NCBI RefSeq assembly: GCF_003268775.1
Contig: NZ_QLSU01000035.1
Coordinates: 35,874 to 99,873 of the forward strand
Length of the DNA stretch: 64,000 nucleotides
Origin: Paraburkholderia unamae
Lineage (GTDB): Bacteria > Pseudomonadota > Gammaproteobacteria > Burkholderiales > Burkholderiaceae
Direction of reading: 5' to 3'
In this document: one piece after another, positions 33,301 through 39,998 of the stretch
Numbering within the stretch: the first letter of the stretch is position 1
Layout: every line of letters starts with the position of its first letter
Translations under genes and position numbers: made by a program
Notes under the pieces: model-generated
Database searches by the model: none
Seen by the model: only the letters and a program-made list of their open reading frames with translations
What the model was told of the DNA's origin: nothing

Positions 33301-36225
33301 GAGCGCCGCGCCCGTATGCGAGCGCGGGCACGCGATCACGTCGTCCGGCGTGCCGACGCACACCACTTCGCCGCCCGCATCGCCGCCTTCGGGGCCGAGA
33401 TCGATCAGCCAGTCGGCCGCGCGGATCACGTCGAGATTGTGCTCGATCACGAGCAGCGAATGACCGCCCGCGAGCAGCTTGCCGAAGGCGCGCATGAGCT
33501 TGGCGATGTCGTCGAAGTGCAGACCCGTGGTCGGCTCGTCGAACATGAAGAGGCGCCCGCCGCCTTCCTTGCCACGCGACTGCGCGGTTTCGGCGAGATA
33601 GCCCGCGAGCTTGAGGCGCTGCGCCTCGCCGCCCGACAGTGTCGGGACCGGCTGCCCCAGCTTCACGTATTCGAGGCCCACGTCCACGATCGGCTGCAAC
33701 ACACGCAATACTTCGGCATCCTCAGCGAAGCATTGCACCGCTTCGCTCACGGTGAGGTCGAGCACGTCCGCCACCGACAGCGTGCGGCCGCCGCGCTCGA
33801 TCTTCACTTCCAGCACTTCCGCGCGATAGCGGCTGCCGTCGCAATCGGGGCAGCGCAGATACACATCGCTCAGGAACTGCATTTCGATGTGCTCGAAGCC
33901 CGAGCCGCCGCAGGTCGGGCAGCGCCCTTCGCCCGAATTGAAGCTGAACATGCCCGCCGTGTAGCCGCGCTGCTTCGCAAGCGTGGCCTTGGCGAACAGC
34001 TTGCGGATCTCGTCGAACGCGCCCACGTAGCTGGCCGGGTTCGAGCGCGCCGTCTTGCCGATCGGCGACTGGTCGACGAACACGGCGTCGCTGATCTGCT
34101 CCGCGCCACTCAGCTTGCGGAACGTGCCCGGCGCTTCCGTGGCCTTGCCCAGATGGCGCGCGAGCGCGGGATACAGCACGTCCTGCACGAGCGTCGACTT
34201 GCCCGAGCCCGAGACACCCGTCACGCACACGAGGCGCTGGAGCGGAATCTGCACGGTCACATCGCGCAGGTTGTGCTCGCTCGCGCCTTCGAGCAGCAGG
34301 TTCGGCGTGGACGTATCGACCGGCCGGCGCTCCCAGTGCGAAGCGTCGGCAACGGCGCGATGGCCGCCCAGATATTCGCCCGTCAAGGTACCCGAGGTGC
34401 GAATATCGTTGGGCGTGCCGTCGTAGACGATCGTGCCGCCGCGCTCGCCGGGGCCGGGGCCCATGTCGATGAGACGGTCGGCCGCGAGCATGACCGAAGG
34501 GTCGTGCTCGACTACGACGAGCGTATTACCGGCGTCGCGCAGGCGATGCATCGCCTCGACAATGCGGTTGAGGTCGCGCGGATGCAGGCCGATGCTCGGC
34601 TCGTCCAGCACGAACAGCGTTTTCGTGAGCGAGGTGCCGAGCGCCGTAGTCAGGTTGATGCGCTGCACTTCGCCGCCCGAGAGCGTGCGGCTCTGGCGGT
34701 CGAGCGTGAGATAGCCGAGCCCCACGTCGCACAGGTATTTCAGACGCGTGCGCACTTCCTCGAGCAGCAGCTTGAGCGCGTCGTCGAGCAATGATGAGGA
34801 AAGCGAAAGATTGTCGAAGAAGCGGCGGATGCGCTCGATCGGCAGCAGCATGACGTCATGCACCGTGAGGCCCGGCAGCGCTTCGAGCTGCGCGCGCGTC
34901 CAGTCCACGCCATGCGGCAGGAAGCGCCCCGAAGGCGCGAGCACTTCGTCGGCGTTCTGCTGCGTGCCGAGACGCCACTGCAAGGCTTCGGTCTTCAGGC
35001 GCGCGCCGCCGCAGGTCTCGCACGGCGTGTAGCTGCGGTACTTCGACAGCAGCACGCGAATGTGCATCTTGTACGCTTTCGATTCCAGATACTGGAAGAA
35101 ACGCTTCACGCCGTACCACTGCGTTTGCCAACTGCCCTTCCAGTCCGGCGCGCCGTTGATGACCCAGTCGCGTTGCGGCTCAGTCAGCTCCGACCACGCG
35201 GTGTCGCGCGGAATGCCCGCCTTGGCCGCGTAGCGCATCAGGTCGTCCTGGCACTCCTTCCACGCCGGCGTTTGCAGCGGCTTGATCGCGCCGCCGCGCA
35301 GCGACTTGCGCTCGTCGGGAATCACGAGCCCCCAGTCCACGCCGATCACGCGGCCAAACCCGCGGCACACTTCACACGCGCCGTAGGCCGAATTGAACGA
35401 GAAAAGCGCGGGCTGCGGGTCCGCATAGCGCAAATCGCTGTCCGGGCAATGCAGGCCGGTCGAGAAGCGCCAGATCTGCGGCTCGGCGGGCGCTTGTTCA
35501 TCGTTGTCGGCCATCACGTAGACATTCACGCGCCCGCTGCCACGCTTGAGCGACGCCTCGATCGCCTCCACCGCGCGGCTTTTCTCCACGTTCTGCATGC
35601 GGAAGCGGTCGGCGACCACGTCGAGCAGTTTGCGCGTGCCTTCGGCGGTCTTCACCTCGCGCTGCGCCTGCACGCGCGTATAGCCGCTCGCCGAAAGCCA
35701 TTGCGTGACTTCATCCTCGGTGGTGGTGTCGGGCAACTCAACCGGAAACGTGACCACGAGGCGCGGATCGCCCACGACCGTGCGCGCCATCAGCTCGGCG
35801 TAAATCGTTTCGGGCGTGTCGTGCCGCACCGGCTGCGCCGTTACCCGGTCGAACAGGTTCGCGGCGCGCGCGTAGAGCAGCTTCAGATGGTCGTTCAGTT
35901 CGGTCATCGTGCCGACCGTGGACCGCGAACTGCGCACGGGATTGGTCTGGTCGATGGCGATGGCGGGCGGCACGCCGTCCACGCGATCGACCTGCGGCCG
36001 GTCCATGCGGTCGAGGAACTGGCGCGCGTAGGCGCTGAAGGTTTCGACGTAGCGGCGCTGGCCTTCCGCATACAGCGTGTCGAATACGAGGCTCGACTTG
36101 CCCGAGCCCGAAGGCCCGGTCACGACCGTCATTTCGCCGGTGTGCAGGTCGATGTCGAGGTTCTTGAGGTTGTGCTGGCGGGCACCGCGGATTCGGATCG
36201 TTCTATCGGACGGCAATTTTGGCAA
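30319..36225 (-). CDS. Double-length UvrA-like excinuclease ATPase (tandem UvrA fusion)
   Basis: A 1968-residue protein made of two complete UvrA units, about twice normal length. Four ABC ATPase modules are visible: Walker A at about 37 (GPSGSGKSS), 665, 1045 and 1595 (each GVSGSGKST). The signatures are LSGGEVQRI and three LSGGEAQR copies, with Walker B LDEPSIGLHP, FDEPTTGLH, LDEPTIGLHP and LDEPTVGLH. Zinc-finger pairs such as CPTCGGSG/CPDCDGSR and CPACEGQG/CDVCHGQR are intact, but the first finger of the N-terminal unit reads CPDS instead of C-x2-C. The start codon is TTG (36225); no ATG is available upstream. A LexA box lies about 155 bases upstream. It probably acts in DNA-damage recognition, in addition to a standard UvrA elsewhere. 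Confidence 0.93.
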   Translation of the reverse strand: MPKLPSDRTIRIRGARQHNLKNLDIDLHTGEMTVVTGPSGSGKSSLVFDTLYAEGQRRYVETFSAYARQFLDRMDRPQVDRVDGVPPAIAIDQTNPVRSSRSTVGTMTELNDHLKLLYARAANLFDRVTAQPVRHDTPETIYAELMARTVVGDPRLVVTFPVELPDTTTEDEVTQWLSASGYTRVQAQREVKTAEGTRKLLDVVADRFRMQNVEKSRAVEAIEASLKRGSGRVNVYVMADNDEQAPAEPQIWRFSTGLHCPDSDLRYADPQPALFSFNSAYGACEVCRGFGRVIGVDWGLVIPDERKSLRGGAIKPLQTPAWKECQDDLMRYAAKAGIPRDTAWSELTEPQRDWVINGAPDWKGSWQTQWYGVKRFFQYLESKAYKMHIRVLLSKYRSYTPCETCGGARLKTEALQWRLGTQQNADEVLAPSGRFLPHGVDWTRAQLEALPGLTVHDVMLLPIERIRRFFDNLSLSSSLLDDALKLLLEEVRTRLKYLCDVGLGYLTLDRQSRTLSGGEVQRINLTTALGTSLTKTLFVLDEPSIGLHPRDLNRIVEAMHRLRDAGNTLVVVEHDPSVMLAADRLIDMGPGPGERGGTIVYDGTPNDIRTSGTLTGEYLGGHRAVADASHWERRPVDTSTPNLLLEGASEHNLRDVTVQIPLQRLVCVTGVSGSGKSTLVQDVLYPALARHLGKATEAPGTFRKLSGAEQISDAVFVDQSPIGKTARSNPASYVGAFDEIRKLFAKATLAKQRGYTAGMFSFNSGEGRCPTCGGSGFEHIEMQFLSDVYLRCPDCDGSRYRAEVLEVKIERGGRTLSVADVLDLTVSEAVQCFAEDAEVLRVLQPIVDVGLEYVKLGQPVPTLSGGEAQRLKLAGYLAETAQSRGKEGGGRLFMFDEPTTGLHFDDIAKLMRAFGKLLAGGHSLLVIEHNLDVIRAADWLIDLGPEGGDAGGEVVCVGTPDDVIACPRSHTGAALERYEASLGSSAELLAEEEGVALQTALRAAQARREVQGEDVVRIVNAREHNLKALDVDIPHGRFNVITGVSGSGKSTLAFDILFHEGQRRYLESLNAYARSIVQPAGRPEVDAVYGIPPTVAIEQRLSRGGRKSTVATTSEVWHFLRLLYVKLGVQHCVHDGAPITSQSVDAIVAQLLREHRGQHVGLLAPLVVNRKGVYTDLAKWAKARGNTHLRVDGEFVPVAPWPKLDRFREHTIELPVGDLVIEPENEAQLRAMLDATLEAGKGVVHLLAPLDGLDHALGNGGSTSRIGTVKVLSTRRACPVCGTSYPELDPRMFSYNSKHGWCTTCVGTGLALTREQRAAYDDTIVAEDGRGREQTLPSEEQEPEGVVDEPCHDCGGTRLNPVARAVTFDKHAIVDVAQWTVADTRRWIDTLKLNGRDAQIARDVVSEIRSRLQFLEEVGLGYLSLDRAAPSLSGGEAQRIRLAAQLGSNLQGVCYVLDEPTIGLHPRDNQILLDALRSLGEKGNTLVVVEHDEDTIRRADHIIDIGPSAGKRGGRVVAQGSVADLAAQADSITGRYLAQPIVHPLQPRREVRPARAGREAVPGQWLTVHGGKLHNLRNVTAQIPLGRLVAITGVSGSGKSTLARDVLLSNLLDAVGRSVLSSPAERRARKAVKEKAPSAAERRSSVLARTSAKPKLEVAHTWQGCDSISGWETIDRVLEVDQTPIGKTPRSCPATYIGVWDAIRRLFADTLEARARGYSASRFSFNTGDGRCPACEGQGVRTIGMSFLPDVKVPCDVCHGQRFNPETLAVTWRGRNIGEVLTMEIDEAVEFFGSITSISHPLQLMKDVGLGYLTLGQPSPTLSGGEAQRIKLVTELSKVRDDVTRRGQKAPHTLYVLDEPTVGLHMADVARLISVLHRLADAGHSVVVIEHDLDVIAEADWIIDLGPEGGVGGGTIVAAADPEALAKVRASHTGAALAPVLARRPGEPAPAVRKPEEKRRATGSAAAH

Positions 36226-36695
36226 TTGAATCAGTTGGTTAGGTCGATTTCAGCTGCCGCTGCACGGCACGAATTTCCACATCCGTGCACCAATAGAATC
36301 AAACACTTGCAGAGGCATTTTGGATCGCGCGGCCGACCAAAAGCCCGAATCCAACGTCATGCTGCATGATGGTAGCATACTGTATAGCTATACAGTATTC
36401 TTGCCATCATGTCACGCCCTCATCGCCAGCGCCGTCACTCATAGCGGCAGCGCTTGCCGAGATCCAGAACACCTATCCGACGGCCGCGGTCTTGCGCCTT
36501 TTATGGAAGATCCGCCGCCAGCGAAAAAAATCGTGCTCATCGAACAAGGTGCGCCTGACGCTCGGCCCGCGTGTCGGCACAGCCAACTTTCCCTACTCCC
36601 CGACAATCTGATGCAATTTTGACCCTCCGCATAGATTTTCGATCGCCTTCTCCGCTTCAATAGCGTGAATTACAACGACGACTGAGAGGCATCGA
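36226..36695. other. Regulatory/degenerate region between uvrA-like gene and acyltransferase
   Basis: About 470 bases. It contains a LexA box (36377-36398) and, 15 bases after it on the plus strand, an ATG (36410) opening only an 11-codon frame. An adjacent frame then reads ALAEIQNTYPTAAVLR before degenerating. This could be the decayed start of an SOS gene, but no intact gene is present. The last 40 bases carry the acyltransferase ribosome site. Confidence 0.4.
36377..36398. promoter_or_regulatory. LexA (SOS) box
   Basis: A perfect 22-base palindrome whose core, CTGTATAGCTATACAG (36380-36395), matches the proteobacterial LexA pattern CTGT-N8-ACAG exactly. It is about 155 bases upstream of the double-UvrA start on the minus strand and 15 bases before a short plus-strand ATG. 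SOS control of the uvrA-like gene is the likely role. Confidence 0.75.
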
Positions 36696-38639
36696 GTGCA
36701 AGTATCTCTTCGTAGTTCGCATGAATTTGAATACCGGCCAGACATAGACGGCCTCAGAGCAATATCTGTGCTGGCTGTCTTAATTTACCATCTCGATAAA
36801 AATATCCTTCCCGGTGGATTTATTGGCGTAGATATTTTTTTTGTTATATCTGGATATCTAATTACTCATCAAATTCTAACCCGGATAGAAGATAGAGATT
36901 TCAAATTAACTATGTTTTACCGACACCGTATCCTGCGCCTGCTGCCGGCATTATTTTCAATGCTGATCGTAACATGTGCCGTCGGTCTATTCCTGCTTTC
37001 ACCAGCCGACCTTGTCAAGCTGGCCAAATCGGCCGCTCTCGCAATGTTTGGCCTCTCAAACATCTACCTCTGGCATGAATATGGCGGATATTTCAACGGC
37101 GGGGCTTCGGAGGCTCCCTTGTTGCACACATGGTCACTCGCCGTCGAAGAACAGTTCTATCTCATTTGGCCGTTTGTGTTATTTGCGCTCACGAAGCGCA
37201 GTGGTCGATCGAGAATCGTCTTTTGTATCATACTGCTTCTCGTCGCCACAGCGATTTCTGAATTCGGCGTACGTTATGCCCAAAGCGCAGCATACTTTTT
37301 GCTTCCAACGCGAATCTTTGAGCCACTCGCTGGCGCAGCGCTCGCCATTTTTTTGACCTCATTCAATCACCATCGATGCAGCGCCATATTCAAAAACTCC
37401 CTAGGATTCGCTGGACTCACATTGATCACCGCGTCGATGGTGATCATTGACGATACCGCACCGTTCCCCGGTCTAGTCGCGGCAATACCCGTCGCTGCGG
37501 CAGCATTTCTAATATTTAGCGGGCTGAATCTGAAAAGTCATTTGACGAAATTTCTTTCATGCTCGCCGCTAAAATTTATTGGGCTGATATCTTATTCCGT
37601 CTATCTTTGGCATTGGCCAATCATTGCATTCGTAAGCTATTACGGCATCGAGTCGACTATCGCAGTCAATTTGACCATTCTGATGTGCTCGCTGTTGATT
37701 GGCTATATATCGTGGAAATACATCGAAAAACCATTTCGCAATGCTGACAAACAACTTTCCTTCCCTCGATTTATCATTCAACGGTATGTGCCTACTACGG
37801 CGCTCGTGCTCGGCTTCTCGATCATTTGCGTTCTGTCGAGTGGTTTGCCAGCGCGTTGGAGCGACCGCACTCTTGCGTATGATCGCGCTGAATCGCAACG
37901 ACCGGACCAAATCAGAGCTGGCTGCCACGTAAGCACCCAAAACTACGCTGCACTTCCTCAGACACGGTGCGTCATTGGGAAACCGGCCGGAGATGTTCAG
38001 GGGATATTGATCGGAGACTCCTACGCCAATCACTTTACGTCAATGATCGACGCGTTGGCTTCGCAAGACCACATCACTCTTCGCGACTACACGATGGATG
38101 GATGCCCGCCAATCCTTGGATATTCGAATCAGCGTAAGGCGTCCTACGCTGCGAAGTGCATTGCCCGAAACGATTTCCAATATAGCCTCATCGAGCGAAG
38201 TCGCTTTCGCCTCGTAATCCTCGCCGCGCATTGGCCTGCGAACGACCCCGATGGAAAGTTGGGACAGGCGGTCAACGCCTCCGTGCGCGCAATTGTGACC
38301 ACCAATGCACACCTGACAATCGTCCTCCCCAACCAGACAATTGCTCACGCCGCCGAATGCCCGCTGCGGGTGGTTATGTATGGCAAGCAAAGAGACTGCA
38401 CCGTCCCGCGTAGGCCATCGATGCCAGACTATCTCGCCAAGGTGAAGGCGGCCTACCCGCAGGTAACCTTTTTGGATCCCGATTCCGTCATCTGCACCGC
38501 CAACACCTGCAGCCCGGTGTACAACGATGTTCCCCTCTATCGTGACGACGGCCACCTCAATGACGCTGGTTCCCGGATGCTGGGCGACGAACTGTCGCGT
38601 CGCGGCGTGGGCCTGACGGGTCAAAGAAGTAGCTCATAG
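36696..38639 (+). CDS. OafA/YrhL-type membrane acyltransferase with C-terminal SGNH domain
   Basis: A 647-residue protein. Residues 1-380 form an acyltransferase-3 domain of about ten membrane helices with catalytic His32 (AVLIYHLDK) and the hallmark PGGFIGVDIFFVISGYLIT; residues 420-640 form a periplasmic SGNH domain (GILIGDSYANHF near 441, DDGHLNDAG near the end). Such proteins O-acetylate O-antigen or other surface polysaccharides. Start is GTG 36696 with GAGAGG 6 bases upstream. Its base composition is clearly more AT-rich than the rest of the window, and an integrase remnant lies 560 bases downstream, so it was probably brought in by a phage or island. Confidence 0.92.
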   Translation: MQVSLRSSHEFEYRPDIDGLRAISVLAVLIYHLDKNILPGGFIGVDIFFVISGYLITHQILTRIEDRDFKLTMFYRHRILRLLPALFSMLIVTCAVGLFLLSPADLVKLAKSAALAMFGLSNIYLWHEYGGYFNGGASEAPLLHTWSLAVEEQFYLIWPFVLFALTKRSGRSRIVFCIILLLVATAISEFGVRYAQSAAYFLLPTRIFEPLAGAALAIFLTSFNHHRCSAIFKNSLGFAGLTLITASMVIIDDTAPFPGLVAAIPVAAAAFLIFSGLNLKSHLTKFLSCSPLKFIGLISYSVYLWHWPIIAFVSYYGIESTIAVNLTILMCSLLIGYISWKYIEKPFRNADKQLSFPRFIIQRYVPTTALVLGFSIICVLSSGLPARWSDRTLAYDRAESQRPDQIRAGCHVSTQNYAALPQTRCVIGKPAGDVQGILIGDSYANHFTSMIDALASQDHITLRDYTMDGCPPILGYSNQRKASYAAKCIARNDFQYSLIERSRFRLVILAAHWPANDPDGKLGQAVNASVRAIVTTNAHLTIVLPNQTIAHAAECPLRVVMYGKQRDCTVPRRPSMPDYLAKVKAAYPQVTFLDPDSVICTANTCSPVYNDVPLYRDDGHLNDAGSRMLGDELSRRGVGLTGQRSSS

Positions 38640-39202
38640 CTCACTTGTTCGAGCGCGGCACAAGTGGACCGAACGGTAACTGGATCGTGCCGTCGCTCGC
38701 CGCGCGCGCCGGCAACTGGAAGCAACCGGCTGCGAGCTGGAAGTGTGTGTTGGGCGATTCGAAGGCGCACCCGCCGACGAGTAGTGCGCGCACGATCGAC
38801 GCGGGCCACGATCTGCGCACCTTCTTCAGCATCGCATCGATGCGTGATCGAAAGTCGCTTTCCTCTGGTCATATGAGGATTCCTAATCGTAAAGATCAAG
38901 CGTAAAAATCTCGCGACAAGAGCGCGTCGCCGAAATATGCGATGATCTTCCGATAGCGTTTGGGATTGCCGTCCTGCTCGCGCTTCAGCACGCAGTCGAT
39001 CCACGTCCCTTTCTCTACCGCCTCCGCCACGCGAATCAGGTAGTCCGGCATCAGCTCGTTCGGTGTCGCGGGCAGGTTCTGCCGCTTGCCCAGCGTACCG
39101 ATGCCTGACGCGCTTTCCCATCACAGCGCGCCGTCGCCGTCATGCCCAGTCAGCTCGCTTTCGTCCAGCGGCAGCTCGTCCTCCCACCGACGCTGATTCA
39201 GG
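38640..39202. other. Degenerate mobile-element region downstream of acyltransferase
   Basis: About 560 bases without an intact gene. On the minus strand an open stretch (38896-39120) codes a protein-like sequence including ATPNELMPDYLIRVAEAVEK and NPKRYRKIIAYFGDALL, interrupted by a TGA at 39121-39123 from similar sequence upstream. A further 63-residue minus frame (38641-38832) may belong to the same decayed gene. I could not identify the family; a phage gene is likely from context. Confidence 0.45.
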
Positions 39203-39205
39203 ATG
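38896..39205 (-). pseudogene. Unidentified decayed gene fragment, probably phage-derived
   Basis: The minus frame reads through WEDELPLDESELTG, a TGA stop at 39121-39123, then WESASGIGTLGKRQNLP and on to SRDFYA and a second stop at 38896. The composition is protein-like (balanced charged and hydrophobic residues, PNELMPDYLIRVAEAVEKGTW), unlike random shadow frames, but no start, ribosome site or family is recognisable. It lies head to head with the broken integrase. The call rests on appearance and context only. Confidence 0.35.
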
Positions 39206-39728
39206 AAGCGCGAGAACCGCGCGATGGCATTGGCCGCGCGCGCGTTCCTGCTTGTGCTGCTCACGGGCGAGCGCCGCGAGGACATCACGAAGTTGCAGTT
39301 CAACGACGTGCGCGATGGCTGCGTATGGGTCGAACAGTCAAAGAGCAAGGGGCAGACAAAGCTGAGGATTCCGGTGACGCTCGGGTTGGCAGCGCTCGAC
39401 GGCCTCACGATAGAGGACGTGCTGAGCGAGTGCCGCGAGAACTACTGTCGAAGCACGTGATCAGCAAAGGCGCGGCGGAGCCCGGTGACAGACCGAAGCT
39501 TGGCTGCTTCACGACGGTGCTCGTCAAGTTCCGAGATCTTGCAGAGGTAGTCGCCCCCGACGGCAATACGCCCCCATCCTTTCATGAAATTCGCTCGCGG
39601 CGCGCCTCTACTGTGATGAGCGCAGCCCAAAATTTGCCCAAGCGCATCTCGGCCACAAGAACGTACTGATGACCGCGCTTTACCGCGACAACCGCGGGCG
39701 TGAGTGGAATGAGGTAAAAACAGGCTGA
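39203..39728 (+). pseudogene. Tyrosine integrase (phage/Rac-type) pseudogene, C-terminal catalytic part with frameshifts
   Basis: The catalytic domain of a tyrosine recombinase spread over three frames. Frame one gives LLVLLTGERREDITKLQFND and WVEQSKSKGQTKLRIPV (39203-39440). A shift near 39436 leads to LLSKHVISKGAAEPGDRPKL and PPSFHEIRS. A second shift near 39597 gives LAARLYCDERSPKFAQAHLG, HKN and TALYRDNRGREWNEVKTG with the stop at 39726-39728. The catalytic residues Arg, His-x-x-Arg, His/Lys and Tyr are all recognisable. The N-terminal arm-binding domain is missing. This is the strongest sign of a decayed prophage or island here. Confidence 0.85.
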
Positions 39729-39998
39729 TCGTTTTGGACCGGCTTTGGATAGTCCAATAAAAATTGTTTCAAATCAACCACATAGACAGCACCAATCCAT
39801 CGGATTCTGATGGATCGGTTATCGCTCACTCGCGCTGGCATTCCGGATGGATCTCACGCGTGGGGCCGGACGGCGCGCGAATTGGGGCATAGGCGCGGCG
39901 CGACCCGGCAGCTTGCAGCGCGGCGCGCGGGAAGTTCGCCGCGCGTGCCTGGCGGCGCATTGGGCACGAAATCGGATGGATTGACGCGCCAGATCGCT

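Noticed and set aside
30145..34794. 1549-residue open frame on the plus strand opposite the double UvrA
   Set aside because: It is antisense to intact UvrA motifs and consists of low-information His/Arg/Ala sequence.
39729..39830. A tRNA gene or attachment site next to the integrase remnant
   Set aside because: No tRNA-like cloverleaf or clear direct repeat is visible; without a comparison genome att sites cannot be called.
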